A DNA stretch of 24,903 nt from DASSBG01 sp964583865 (GTDB lineage Bacteria; Pseudomonadota; Gammaproteobacteria; Xanthomonadales; Rhodanobacteraceae), in assembly GCA_964583865.1 (NCBI GenBank), contig CAZOXZ010000020.1, positions 1-24,903 on the forward strand, in the 5' to 3' direction. The notes beneath the pieces are model-generated. The model saw only the letters and a program-made list of their open reading frames with translations, was not told the origin of the DNA and ran no database searches. Numbering within the stretch: the stretch's first letter is position 1; every line of letters starts with the position of its first letter. Both the position numbers and the translations under genes were made by a program. Of the stretch, positions 14,746-22,280 are shown piece after piece.

Positions 14746-15390
14746 ATGAATCAGCAAGATGCCAAGCGCGCCGCCGCCCACGCGGCGCTGGAACATATCG
14801 AGGATGGCATGACGCCGGGCATCGGCAGCGGCTCGACGGTGGCCCTGTTCATCGAGGCTCTGGCCGCCAGCGGCAAACGCATCGACGGCGCCGTGTCCGC
14901 CTCCAGTCAGAGCACGGCATTGCTGCGCCAGGCCGGCATCGAGGTACGTGACCTCAATGCGGTCGGTCCGCTGGAGGTCTATGTGGACGGCGCCGATGAA
15001 GGCGACCCGCACAAGCGCCTGATCAAGGGTGGCGGCGCGGCATTGACGCGCGAGAAGATCATCGCCGCGGCATCGACGAAGTTCGTCTGCATCATCGATG
15101 CCAGCAAGCAGGTCGAGGTCCTGGGCCGCTTCCCGCTGCCGATCGAGGTCATCCCCATGGCGCGCAGCCATGTCGCCCGGCTAATCGTCGAGCGCGGCGG
15201 CCGGCCGGTCTGGCGCCAGGACTGCACCACCGACAACGGCAACTGGATCATCGACGTGCACGGCTGGCACATCGACGATCCGCTCGCCATGGAGCTGAAC
15301 CTGAACCAGATCCCGGGCGTGGTGACGGTGGGCCTGTTCGCGCAGCGTCCGGCCGACGTTGTGCTGGTTGGCGAAGACCAGCCAGGCTGA
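14746..15390 (+). CDS. rpiA: Ribose-5-phosphate isomerase A
   Basis: This 214-residue cytoplasmic enzyme interconverts ribose 5-phosphate and ribulose 5-phosphate in the pentose phosphate pathway. RpiA signatures are all present: GIGSGSTV (about 24-31), the DGADE loop with catalytic Asp residues (about 81-85), KGGGAALTREK (about 94-104) and the LGRFPLPIEVIP segment. The frame is open upstream to 14692, but the ATG at 14746 starts the canonical N-terminus (NQQDAKRAAAHAAL) and gives normal length. The upstream ATG would overlap the cyclo-ligase gene. A TATGAT -10-like hexamer lies at 14713-14718 without a good -35. It handles the product of the ribokinase at 3.4 kb. A strong bidirectional terminator follows after 20 bp. 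Confidence 0.95.
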   Translation: MNQQDAKRAAAHAALEHIEDGMTPGIGSGSTVALFIEALAASGKRIDGAVSASSQSTALLRQAGIEVRDLNAVGPLEVYVDGADEGDPHKRLIKGGGAALTREKIIAAASTKFVCIIDASKQVEVLGRFPLPIEVIPMARSHVARLIVERGGRPVWRQDCTTDNGNWIIDVHGWHIDDPLAMELNLNQIPGVVTVGLFAQRPADVVLVGEDQPG

Positions 15391-15410
15391 CTCGGCAGCC
15401 GTACATGGCC

Positions 15411-15441
15411 AACAAAAAACCCGCCTGCGGCGGGTTTTGTT
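15411..15441. terminator. Bidirectional intrinsic terminator of rpiA and tRNA-Gln
   Basis: CCCGCC (15420-15425) and GGCGGG (15429-15434) form a stem with a TGC loop. It is flanked by an A-rich 5' side and TTTTGTT on the plus strand; the minus strand has six consecutive Ts after the stem. It ends rpiA on the plus strand and the rplM-rpsI-tRNA transcript on the minus strand. Confidence 0.85.
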
Positions 15442-15442
15442 C

Positions 15443-15519
15443 TGGCAGCCCCGGTAGGATTCGAACCTACGAATGCCGGAATCAGAATCCGGTGCCTTGG
15501 ACCGCTTGGCTACGGGGCT
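15443..15519 (-). tRNA. tRNA-Gln (anticodon CUG)
   Basis: The minus strand folds as a complete cloverleaf. The acceptor stem is AGCCCCG (15513-15519) with CGGGGCT (15447-15453), and the D arm runs GCC...GGC. The anticodon stem CCGGA/TCCGG has loop TTCTGAT (anticodon CTG). The T arm is GTAGG-TTCGAAT-CCTAC, the discriminator is G, and CCA is encoded at 15443-15445. The anticodon arm is identical to E. coli tRNA-Gln. The gene lies 42 bp after rpsI with a terminator 1 bp beyond the CCA, so it is probably processed from the ribosomal-protein transcript. Confidence 0.95.
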
Positions 15520-15526
15520 GTAATCG

Positions 15527-15554
15527 TCCGGGCACCAACGACACGGTGCCCGGG
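15527..15554. other. Hairpin between rpsI and tRNA-Gln
   Basis: CCGGGCACC (15528-15536) and GGTGCCCGG (15545-15553) form a perfect 9-bp stem, extended by a T-G wobble, with an 8-nt loop. On the minus strand no T-run follows, so it is more likely a 3' stabiliser or processing element protecting the rpsI mRNA than a full terminator. Confidence 0.5.
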
Positions 15555-15561
15555 CAATGCA

Positions 15562-15957
15562 TCAACGCTTGGAGTACTGCGTGGCGCGGCGGGCCTTGTG
15601 CAGGCCGACCTTTTTGCGCTCGACGGCACGCGCGTCCCGCGTGATGTAACCGGCACGACGAAGATCGACTTTCAACGCCTCGTCGTAGTCCACCAGTGCG
15701 CGCGCAATGCCGAGGCGGATGGCGCCGGCCTGGCCGGTCATGCCGCCGCCGACAACCGTCGCCTTGATGTCGAACTTGTCCGTGTTTTCGGTCAGCTCCA
15801 GTGGCTGGCGCACGATCATGCGGGCAGTCTCGCGACCAAAGAAATCTTCCAGCGCACGGCCGTTGACGGTGATCTGGCCACTGCCCTTGCGCAGGAACAC
15901 GCGAGCGGTGGAAGTCTTGCGTCGGCCGGTGCCGTAATTTTGTTCAACGTTCGCCAT
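15562..15957 (-). CDS. rpsI: 30S ribosomal protein S9
   Basis: This 131-residue S9 begins NYGTGRRKTSTARVFL, contains GGGMTGQAGAIRLGIARAL and ends in the universally conserved basic tail, here YSKR, which reaches the P-site tRNA on the small subunit. Full length matches the family (E. coli 130). The ATG at 15957 is preceded by GAGG, which overlaps the rplM stop (TGAGGA), so translation is probably coupled to rplM. It is the second gene of rplM-rpsI. Confidence 0.97.
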   Translation of the reverse strand: MANVEQNYGTGRRKTSTARVFLRKGSGQITVNGRALEDFFGRETARMIVRQPLELTENTDKFDIKATVVGGGMTGQAGAIRLGIARALVDYDEALKVDLRRAGYITRDARAVERKKVGLHKARRATQYSKR

Positions 15958-15965
15958 GATCGTCC

Positions 15966-16394
15966 TCAGATTTCGAGCGGCTGGGGCTGCTGGGCAGCAT
16001 GCGGATGCTCGGGGCCACTGTAGACCTTGAGCTTGCGGTACATCTGGCGGCCCAGCGGGTTCTTGGGCAGCATGCCCTTGACACCCAGCTCGATGACGCG
16101 CTCAGGGTGCTTGTTCAGCAAGTCCTTCAGCGGCGTGCTCTTCATGTTGCCGACATACCCGGTGTAGCGGTGGTAGATCTTGTCGGTCATCTTGCGGCCG
16201 GTCACGGCCACCTTGTCGGCATTGATGACCACGATGTAGTCACCGGTATCGACATGCGGCGTGTACACGGGCTTGTGTTTGCCGCGCAGTCGGCGCGCCA
16301 CTTCGCTGCACAGCCGACCGAGCGTCTTGCCGGTGGCATCAACCACAAACCAGTCGCGCTGCACGCTGTCAGCCTTGGCACTGAACGTCTTCAT
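15966..16394 (-). CDS. rplM: 50S ribosomal protein L13
   Basis: This 142-residue L13 (same length as E. coli) is an early-assembly protein of the large subunit. MKTFSAKADSVQRDWFVVDA at the N-terminus, the RLRGKHKPVYTPHVDTGDY core and the MLPKNPLGRQMYRKLKVYSG C-terminal signature identify it. The frame continues upstream to 16451, but the ATG at 16394 is right: it gives the canonical N-terminus, has AAGGG at proper spacing and lies about 36 nt after the predicted transcript start. In E. coli, L13 represses its own rplM-rpsI mRNA; whether the leader here does so cannot be read. Confidence 0.97.
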   Translation of the reverse strand: MKTFSAKADSVQRDWFVVDATGKTLGRLCSEVARRLRGKHKPVYTPHVDTGDYIVVINADKVAVTGRKMTDKIYHRYTGYVGNMKSTPLKDLLNKHPERVIELGVKGMLPKNPLGRQMYRKLKVYSGPEHPHAAQQPQPLEI

Positions 16395-16436
16395 CTGGAC
16401 AACCCTTGAAGAAAATGCGGGGGTGAAAGGCGCAAA

Positions 16437-16465
16437 ATAATAGCCCAACACACCGGGACAGGCAA
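16437..16465 (-). promoter_or_regulatory. Sigma-70 promoter of rplM-rpsI
   Basis: On the minus strand, TTGCCT (16460-16465) and TATTAT (16437-16442) are separated by exactly 17 bp. The predicted start near 16430 leaves a leader of about 36 nt before the rplM ATG at 16394. This is one of the best-matching promoters in the window. Confidence 0.65.
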
Positions 16466-16600
16466 GACCTTTCCCGGAATCGAGCCGATCATTCTAGCAC
16501 GACTACAGCACCCCGATGCAAGCATCAATCTCGCGCCGATGGTATCGTCCTGTGCGGCGTGCCATCATTCAGGCTTACGATCCGCCCGAGAGTGCTCGTC

Positions 16601-17248
16601 ATGATATCGCAATTTCGCCATCATTCCGCACTGGACCGCATCCTGGCCGGGATCGGACACGGCCTTGCCACGGCATTCGCGCAGCCGGAGGACGCTCGCC
16701 CTTCCCCGGCGGACGCCGCGGCGCACGCCGATCTGGACAACGCTGAACGTCGCCATGTGGGCGGCCTGATGCGCATCAACCACACCGGCGAAGTCTGTGC
16801 CCAGGCGTTGTATCTGGGCCAGGCACTGGTGGCGCGCGACAACGACACCCGCCAGTACCTGGAGCAATCCGCAGCCGAGGAGACCGATCACCTGGCCTGG
16901 TGCCACCAACGCCTGGTCGAGCTGGAATGCCGGCCAAGCCTGTTCAACCCACTGTGGTATGCCGGCAGCTACGCCATCGGTGTTGCCGCGGCCGCCGCCA
17001 ACGACCGCGTCAGCCTCGGCTTCGTGGTGGAAACCGAACGTCAGGTGGAGGCGCACCTGGGCCAGCATATCGAACGCCTTCCGGCACAGGATTTGCGCTC
17101 GCGCGCCATCCTGGAGCAGATGCAGACTGATGAAGCACGCCACGGCCGCGACGCCCGCGAGCGCGGCGGTATCGACCTGCCACGCCCGGTCCGCGGTCTG
17201 ATGCGCGCCGCATCCGGGGTCATGAAGGCAATCGCGTATCGACTCTGA
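16601..17248 (+). CDS. coq7: 3-demethoxyubiquinol 3-hydroxylase (Coq7)
   Basis: This 215-residue di-iron hydroxylase catalyses the penultimate step of ubiquinone synthesis, hydroxylating 2-octaprenyl-3-methyl-6-methoxy-1,4-benzoquinol at the membrane surface. The carboxylate ligands are seen as Glu64 in NHTGEVCAQALYLGQ, Glu94 and His97 in EETDHLAW, Glu residues in VVETERQVEAHLGQH and the final DEARH motif. The start at 16601 gives the usual N-terminus; an earlier ATG at 16559 lies near the divergent promoter. Coq7 is an alternative to UbiF/CoqF, and its presence fits Xanthomonadales-type lineages. It is divergent from rplM and precedes clp by 100 bp on the same strand. Confidence 0.93.
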   Translation: MISQFRHHSALDRILAGIGHGLATAFAQPEDARPSPADAAAHADLDNAERRHVGGLMRINHTGEVCAQALYLGQALVARDNDTRQYLEQSAAEETDHLAWCHQRLVELECRPSLFNPLWYAGSYAIGVAAAAANDRVSLGFVVETERQVEAHLGQHIERLPAQDLRSRAILEQMQTDEARHGRDARERGGIDLPRPVRGLMRAASGVMKAIAYRL

Positions 17249-17268
17249 ACACAACAATAGCCTCGGAA

Positions 17269-17307
17269 TGTGATGCAGTTGCCATTCCATTGGACAGCGC
17301 AGACAAT
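17269..17307 (+). promoter_or_regulatory. clp promoter with overlapping Clp/CRP-like half-box
   Basis: TTGCCA (17279-17284) and GACAAT (17302-17307) are 17 bp apart. TGTGA-TGCAGT-TGCCA (17269-17284) resembles a CRP box, perfect in one half and 3/5 in the other, and overlaps the -35. That position would suit negative autoregulation. Both assignments are by eye. Confidence 0.4.
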
Positions 17308-17348
17308 GGCTTGGCACGATCTATTTCTGAGGTGGTCGTAATGGGGAG

Positions 17349-18077
17349 ATGGAAGTGACTACATCCGAAGGCAATTCCGCCGGGCACACATACACGCTCG
17401 AGCAGGCCATTGTGCATCCGCAACAGCCTGCCGCATTGATGCCCGACGACAACGACATGACGCTGTTCCTCGAACAGTGCCATCGGCGCAAGTACCGCAA
17501 GAAGACCATCATCATGCGGCCGGGCGATCCGGCGACGACGTTGTTCTACGTCATTTCCGGCTCCATCGTGGTGTTGTCCGAAGACGACAACGGCCGCGAG
17601 CTGATCCTCACCTATGTCAACGCCGGCGAGTTCATCGGCGAGATGGGCCTGTTCGTGGAGTCGCCACATCGCGGTGTCACCATGCGCACCCGCGAGGACT
17701 GCGAACTGGCTGAAATCACCTACGAACGGCTGTTCCAGCTGGTCACCACGCAGCTGAAGGATGTCTGCCCGAAATTGTTGTTTGCCATCGGCCAGCAACT
17801 GTCCGGGCGCCTGCTGCAAAGCAATCGCAAGATCAGCCGCCTGGCGTTCATGGATGTGCGCAACCGCGTGGCACGCACGCTGGTGGACCTGTGCACCGAG
17901 CCGGATGCCATGACGCATCCCGATGGCACCCAGATTCGCATCTCGCGCCAGGAAATCAGCCGTATCGTCGGCTGCTCACGCGAAATGGCCGGACGCGTGC
18001 TGAAGGAACTGGACGAAGAGCGCCTGATCGACGTGTCCGGCAAGAACATCGTCGTGCTGGGCATGCGCAACGGCTGA
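17349..18077 (+). CDS. clp: Clp: CRP-family global regulator, probably c-di-GMP-responsive
   Basis: This 242-residue CRP-family transcription factor resembles Xanthomonas Clp throughout. The cyclic-nucleotide-binding domain (about 35-150) contains the GEFIGEMGLFVES phosphate-binding cassette. The dimerisation helix ends RKISRLAFMDV, and the HTH is SRQEISRIVGCSREMAGRVLKEL. The Arg, Glu and Arg of the CRP recognition helix are retained, predicting a TGTGA-N6-TCACA target. In the cAMP pocket, CRP Arg82 is kept, but Ser83 is Gly and Thr127-Ser128 read Ser-Asn, so high-affinity cAMP binding is doubtful. Xanthomonas Clp binds c-di-GMP, which releases it from DNA. The ATG at 17349 directly abuts GGGGAG; a GTG at 17355 would have better spacing, and GAGGTGG at 17330 is the other site. 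Confidence 0.9.
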   Translation: MEVTTSEGNSAGHTYTLEQAIVHPQQPAALMPDDNDMTLFLEQCHRRKYRKKTIIMRPGDPATTLFYVISGSIVVLSEDDNGRELILTYVNAGEFIGEMGLFVESPHRGVTMRTREDCELAEITYERLFQLVTTQLKDVCPKLLFAIGQQLSGRLLQSNRKISRLAFMDVRNRVARTLVDLCTEPDAMTHPDGTQIRISRQEISRIVGCSREMAGRVLKELDEERLIDVSGKNIVVLGMRNG

Positions 18078-18149
18078 GAGGCTGCAAATTTTTCAACCTT
18101 GAAGCCGGTCAGAAGACCACTTCGAGGCGCGCGCACAACTTCATGCCTT

Positions 18150-18257
18150 GTCATTCTGCGCGAAGGGCGAAGCTCGTAGTCGCAGAATCTGGCGCCCGGT
18201 ACAGCATGATGGAGATCCTGCGATTCTGCTCGCTGCACTCGCTCCACGCCGGATGAC
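18150..18257. repeat. 108-bp palindromic intergenic repeat downstream of clp
   Basis: The element opens with GTCATTCTGCGCGAA and closes with an imperfect inverted copy (GTCATCCGGCGTGGA on the other strand; 11 of 15 match), bounded by GTCAT/ATGAC. Internal GCAGAATC and GATTCTGC form a second inverted pair. It resembles the GTCATTC-type intergenic palindromes scattered in many proteobacterial genomes. It lies between the clp stop and the terminator at 18307, so it would be transcribed in the clp 3' UTR. The rest of the 294-bp gap shows no gene. Confidence 0.55.
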
Positions 18258-18306
18258 GGCTGAACGTTGCGGGAGCGGCGACGGGCATGTACCGGCCCCG
18301 CGGCTG

Positions 18307-18333
18307 GAAAAATCCTCAGGACGGGGATTTTTC
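18307..18333. terminator. Bidirectional terminator between clp and trpC
   Basis: GAAAAATCC (18307-18315) and GGATTTTTC (18325-18333) form a perfect 9-bp stem with a 9-nt loop. The stem itself ends in a T-run in both directions, as expected for a shared terminator of convergent genes. Confidence 0.7.
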
Positions 18334-18371
18334 ACAGACTCTGAATCCGGGCACCGCCCGCTTGCAAGATG

Positions 18372-19178
18372 TCAGCCGGCCGTGCTGCCGGCGAAAAACA
18401 GCCGTCGCAACTCGGCACCGGGATCCGGCTGGCGCATGAAGGCCTCGCCGACCAGGAAGGCGTGGATGCCGGCCGCTTGCAGCCGGGCCACGTCGGCCGG
18501 GCTGGCAATGCCGCTCTCGCTGACCAGAAGGCGTCGGCCCGGCACCTTGGCACGCAAGGCCAACGACGTTTCGATGGTGGTCTCGAAGCTGTGCAGGTTG
18601 CGGTTGTTCACGCCGATGAGCGCAGCCGGGACGGCGAGCGCGCGTTCCAACTCGGCCTCGTCGTGCACTTCCACCAGCACATCCAGCCCCAGGGCAGCCG
18701 CCAGCTCGGCCAGCTCCTGCAGCCGCGCATCGTCCAGCGCGGCCACGATCAGCAGGATGCAATCGGCGCCGATCAAACGTGACTCCCAGACCTGCCACGG
18801 GTCGATGATGAAATCCTTGCGCAGCACCGGCAGCTCGCAGGCCGCGCGCGCCTGCTGCAGGAAGGCCTCGCTGCCCTGGAAAAAATCCCGGTCGGTCAGC
18901 ACCGACAGGCAACTGGCACCGGCCCCGGCATAGCTGGCCGCAATGGCTGCCGGATCGAAATCCTCGCGGATGACGCCCTTGCTGGGACTGGCTTTCTTGA
19001 TCTCGGCGATCACCGCCGCGTCGCCACGATCCACGCGCGCCCGCATGGCCTGGGCAAAACCGCGGCAGGGAGGCAGGTCGTTCGCCCGCGCCATCAGCTC
19101 GGTTATCGGCCCGCGTTGCCGGCGGGCACCGATTTCCTCGCGCTTGCGCGCCAGAATGCGATCGAGAATGGTGCTCAT
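18372..19178 (-). CDS. trpC: Indole-3-glycerol phosphate synthase
   Basis: This 268-residue monofunctional (beta/alpha)8 enzyme closes the indole ring from carboxyphenylamino-deoxyribulose phosphate in tryptophan synthesis. Key segments are AEIKKASPSKGVIREDFDP (catalytic Lys and substrate loop), LPVLRKDFIIDPWQV (catalytic Lys), LVEVHDEAELERAL (Glu), GVNNRNLHSFE and VSESGIASPADV. It is not fused to TrpF, unlike the E. coli enzyme. The start ATG overlaps the trpD stop by 4 bp (ATGA). It is the last gene of trpGDC. Confidence 0.96.
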   Translation of the reverse strand: MSTILDRILARKREEIGARRQRGPITELMARANDLPPCRGFAQAMRARVDRGDAAVIAEIKKASPSKGVIREDFDPAAIAASYAGAGASCLSVLTDRDFFQGSEAFLQQARAACELPVLRKDFIIDPWQVWESRLIGADCILLIVAALDDARLQELAELAAALGLDVLVEVHDEAELERALAVPAALIGVNNRNLHSFETTIETSLALRAKVPGRRLLVSESGIASPADVARLQAAGIHAFLVGEAFMRQPDPGAELRRLFFAGSTAG

Positions 19179-20206
19179 GCCGCCAGCGCCTGCGTCGCGG
19201 CCACGAACTGGCGCATTTTTTCGAGCGCCGCGCCCGAATCCAGGGCCTTGCGCGCGCGCGCGATGCCGTCGGCAATGGAGTCGGCCGTGCCGGCCACATA
19301 CAGGGCCGCGCCGGCATTGAGAATGACGATGTCATGCGCCGGCCCCGGAGCGCCTTCCAGCACCGCCATCACCATGCGGCACGAAGCGGCGGCATCGGCC
19401 ACCTTGAGGTTGCGACTGGACGCCATCGTCAGGCCGAAATCCTCCGGCTCGATGTCGTACTCGCGCACCTTGCCGTCACGCAGCTCGCCCACGCGTGTGG
19501 TGGCGCCGAGCGAAATCTCGTCCAGGCCGTCGCGGCCGTACACCACCAGCGCGCGCTCGGTTCCCAGCTGCTCCAGCACGCGCACCTGGATGCCCACCAG
19601 GTCCTCGTGGAACACGCCCATGAGGATCGAGGGCGCCCCGGCCGGGTTGGTCAACGGCCCGAGGATGTTGAAGATGCTCTTGACGCCCATTTCGCGACGC
19701 ACCGGCGCCACCTGCTTCATGGCCGGGTGGTGGTTTGGCGCGTACATGAAGCCGATGCCGGTGTCGGCGATGCATTGCGCCACCTGCTGCGGCGCCAGAT
19801 CGATGGTCACGCCCAGCGCTTCCAGCAAGTCGGCGCTGCCGGATTTCGAAGACACGCTGCGGCCGCCGTGCTTGGCCACGCGTGCGCCCGCCGCCGCGGC
19901 CACGAACACCGCCGTCGTCGAGATATTGAACGTGCTGGCGCCGTCGCCGCCGGTGCCGACAATGTCGACAAAATTGCCCGCGTCGGCCACTTTTACCGGC
20001 GTGGCCAGCTCGCGCATCACCCGCGCGGCACCGGTGATCTCGCCCACGGTCTCCTTTTTCACCCGCAAGCCGGTGATGATGGCCGCCGTCATCAGCGGCG
20101 AGACCTCGCCCGCCATGATCTGGCGCATCAGGTGCACCATCTCGTCATGGAAGATCTCGCGATGCTCGATGGTGCGCTGCAACGCCTCGCGCGCGGTGAT
20201 GGTCAT
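19175..20206 (-). CDS. trpD: Anthranilate phosphoribosyltransferase
   Basis: This 343-residue enzyme transfers phosphoribosyl from PRPP to anthranilate, the second step of the branch. The PRPP-binding GTGGDGASTFNIST (about residues 82-95) and KHGGRSVSSKSGSADLLEALG, the NPAG loop in FNILGPLTNPAGAPS and the DEISLGATTRVGEL segment identify it. It is separate from TrpG, not fused as in E. coli. The ATG at 20206 has GGAG about 7 nt upstream and lies 14 bp after trpG. Confidence 0.96.
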   Translation of the reverse strand: MTITAREALQRTIEHREIFHDEMVHLMRQIMAGEVSPLMTAAIITGLRVKKETVGEITGAARVMRELATPVKVADAGNFVDIVGTGGDGASTFNISTTAVFVAAAAGARVAKHGGRSVSSKSGSADLLEALGVTIDLAPQQVAQCIADTGIGFMYAPNHHPAMKQVAPVRREMGVKSIFNILGPLTNPAGAPSILMGVFHEDLVGIQVRVLEQLGTERALVVYGRDGLDEISLGATTRVGELRDGKVREYDIEPEDFGLTMASSRNLKVADAAASCRMVMAVLEGAPGPAHDIVILNAGAALYVAGTADSIADGIARARKALDSGAALEKMRQFVAATQALAA

Positions 20207-20220
20207 GAACGGACTCCGTG

Positions 20221-20817
20221 TCAGGCGGCCTGCGGCAGCGGCTGGCCCAGGAAATTGCGCAACAGGTCGTGGCCCTGGCGCGTGAGGATGGACTCGGGAT
20301 GGAACTGCACACCCTCGACGGGCAGCTCACGGTGCTTGAGGCCCATGATCTCGTCGAGCGAACCGTCGGCATCCTCGGTCCAGGCCGTGACTTCCAGGCA
20401 CTGCGGCACGCTGGCCTTGTCCACCACCAGCGAATGATAGCGCGTCGCCTCCAGCGGGTTCGGCAGGCCGGCGAACACGCCCCGATCGCGGTGATGCACG
20501 GGCGAGGTCTTGCCATGCATGATCTCGGCCGCCTGCACCACCTTGCCGCCAAACACCTGGCCGATGGCCTGATGCCCCAGGCACACACCGAAGATCGGCA
20601 GCTCGCCGGCAAGTTCGCGCAATACGTCCAGCGTCACACCGGCATCATCCGGCGTGCCCGGACCCGGCGAAATCATGATGCGTTCGGGCGCCAGCGCGCG
20701 AATGCCGGCCACGTCGATGGCATCGTTGCGCCGCACCTCGACCGACTGCCCGAGCTCGCCCAGATACTGCACCAGGTTGTAGGTGAAACTGTCGTAGTTG
20801 TCGATCATCAACAACAC
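20221..20817 (-). CDS. trpG: Anthranilate synthase component II (glutamine amidotransferase)
   Basis: This 198-residue class I amidotransferase supplies ammonia from glutamine to TrpE. The nucleophile Cys is in GVCLGHQAIGQ and the His-Glu pair in GVQFHPESIL. The N-terminus IDNYDSFTYNLVQYLGEL is canonical. I place the start at the GTG at 20817 (GGGAG about 9 nt upstream) giving the usual M-LLMIDNYDSF beginning. The ATG at 20808 is the alternative, and the frame extends upstream to 20913 without support. Homologues may also serve folate synthesis (PabA), but linkage to trpD-trpC favours tryptophan. It is divergent from the aminopeptidase gene, with 90 bp between them. Confidence 0.94.
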   Translation of the reverse strand: MLLMIDNYDSFTYNLVQYLGELGQSVEVRRNDAIDVAGIRALAPERIMISPGPGTPDDAGVTLDVLRELAGELPIFGVCLGHQAIGQVFGGKVVQAAEIMHGKTSPVHHRDRGVFAGLPNPLEATRYHSLVVDKASVPQCLEVTAWTEDADGSLDEIMGLKHRELPVEGVQFHPESILTRQGHDLLRNFLGQPLPQAA

Positions 20818-20907
20818 CGGCGTTGCTCCCGAGGCCACCAAAGCGGCTACTTTAACCAGCGCGACCGCCGGCGTACAGCAAACGCTTGTTTGTCGCACAA
20901 TGGCGGC

Positions 20908-21951
20908 ATGCAAGAATTGCTGCGAGTTGTCTTCCCCGGTCTGTTGGCACTATGCCTGTCCGGCTGCTATTACCTGCACCTGGCCGGCGGCCAGATGCGC
21001 CTGTTGCTGAAGCGGGAGCCGATTGCCGAGGTGCTGGCCGACCCGGCAACCGATCCGGAACTGAAGGCACGCCTGCAGCTGGCACTCGAGGCCCGGCGGT
21101 TTGCTTCTGAGGAACTCGACCTGCCGCGCAACGACAGCTACACCCTGTACGCCGACATCGGCCGGCCGTCCGTGATGTTCAACGTCTACGCCACGCCGGC
21201 CTTGTCGCTGAAACCGGTGACGCATTGTTTTCCGATCGCCGGCTGTGTCGCCTACCAAGGATTTTACTCACGGACACGCGCACAGGCGGCGGCAGCGAGG
21301 CAGCGAGCCGCCGGCAACGATGTCTATGTCGCCGGTGTGGTGGCTTACTCAACCCTTGGCCATTTTGCCGATCCGGTGCTACCCGGCATGTTGCGATGGG
21401 GCCCGGACGAACTGGTGGGCACCATCTTCCACGAACTGGCCCACCAGAAGTTCTATCTCCCCGGAGCCACCCGTTTCAACGAATCGTTTGCCAGTTTTGT
21501 GCAGCATCAAGGGCTCGCCGCCTGGCATCAAGCACACGGCACCACTGTTTCCGACCCATTGGCACGGCAGCGGCATCAGCAATTTGTCCAACTGGTCCTG
21601 CACACCCGGGCCGCGCTGGAAAAGGTCTATCGAAGCGCGCTGAACACGGCCAGCAAACAAGCGCGAAAGAATGCAATCTTCACTGGCATGCGGCAACGGT
21701 ATCAAGACTTGCAGGCAAACCAGTGGCATGGAAAAGGCGACCACGATCATTGGGTCGAAGGCCCGCCCAACAATGCCAAGCTGGTGCCATTCGGCTTGTA
21801 CAACATATCGGAGCCCGCATTCGAAGCGCTGTTCCAACATTGCCACCGTCACTGGCCACGATTCTATGCCGCAGTCAAAAAAATCGGGCGCGAGACGCTG
21901 AGCGATCGGCAGGCATTCCTGGCCGGTACCGATATGCCCGATTGCGGCTGA
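20908..21951 (+). CDS. Putative lipoprotein aminopeptidase (PF10023 type, HExxH)
   Basis: This 347-residue protein has a lipoprotein signal, with lipobox LSGC at Cys20 after a hydrophobic stretch, predicting an envelope-anchored protein. The zinc motif HELAH (175-179) sits in GTIFHELAHQKFYLPG, followed by NESFASFVQHQG with Glu192 as probable third ligand. This is the pattern of the uncharacterised 'putative aminopeptidase' family PF10023. A family-like CYYLHLAGGQMRLL segment follows the lipobox, and TPALSLKPVTHCFPIAGCVAYQGFYS contains two cysteines. Substrate is unknown. The ATG at 20908 starts the signal peptide, although the frame is open far upstream antisense to trpG. It lies inside the tryptophan region but on the opposite strand from the trp genes. 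Confidence 0.82.
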   Translation: MQELLRVVFPGLLALCLSGCYYLHLAGGQMRLLLKREPIAEVLADPATDPELKARLQLALEARRFASEELDLPRNDSYTLYADIGRPSVMFNVYATPALSLKPVTHCFPIAGCVAYQGFYSRTRAQAAAARQRAAGNDVYVAGVVAYSTLGHFADPVLPGMLRWGPDELVGTIFHELAHQKFYLPGATRFNESFASFVQHQGLAAWHQAHGTTVSDPLARQRHQQFVQLVLHTRAALEKVYRSALNTASKQARKNAIFTGMRQRYQDLQANQWHGKGDHDHWVEGPPNNAKLVPFGLYNISEPAFEALFQHCHRHWPRFYAAVKKIGRETLSDRQAFLAGTDMPDCG

Positions 21952-22010
21952 TCTGGATCAACACCAGCTCCGTCTGGAAGGCGCATGCTGGACGACTCCG
22001 TTGACTGTGC

Positions 22011-22280
22011 ATGAGACTTCGCATGACTTCTGAAACCGACACCCCGCAATACACGGCCTATCCCCTTGATGCTCGCGCCATCGCGCGCCGCTTCCGGCAT
22101 TCGGCCATTTTCGGTGCCCTGGATGCCCTGCAGCCGGGTGAAGCCATGCGCTTTGTCAACGACCATGATCCGCTGCCGTTGCTGGAACAAATGCGCCAGC
22201 GCTACGGCGATTGCGTGGTGATTCACTACCAGCAGCGCCAACCCGGCGCCATCGTCATCGACTTCGAGCGGGTGGCGTAA
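22011..22280 (+). CDS. DUF2249 domain protein
   Basis: This 89-residue protein is essentially one DUF2249 domain: YPLDARAIARRFRHSAIF, then the LQPGEAMRFVNDHDPLPLLEQM motif and RYGDCVVIHYQQRQPGAIVIDFERV. DUF2249 (a SirA/TusA-like fold in related proteins) often accompanies hemerythrins and nitrogen-oxide metabolism, but no biochemical function is established. The start at 22011 overlaps, as ATGA, the stop of a 9-codon upstream frame (21985-22014) that has GGAAGG 3 nt before it. The ATG at 22023 is an alternative; neither has its own good ribosome site. Its stop overlaps the next gene's start by 1 bp (TAATG), so the two are coupled. Confidence 0.78.
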   Translation: MRLRMTSETDTPQYTAYPLDARAIARRFRHSAIFGALDALQPGEAMRFVNDHDPLPLLEQMRQRYGDCVVIHYQQRQPGAIVIDFERVA

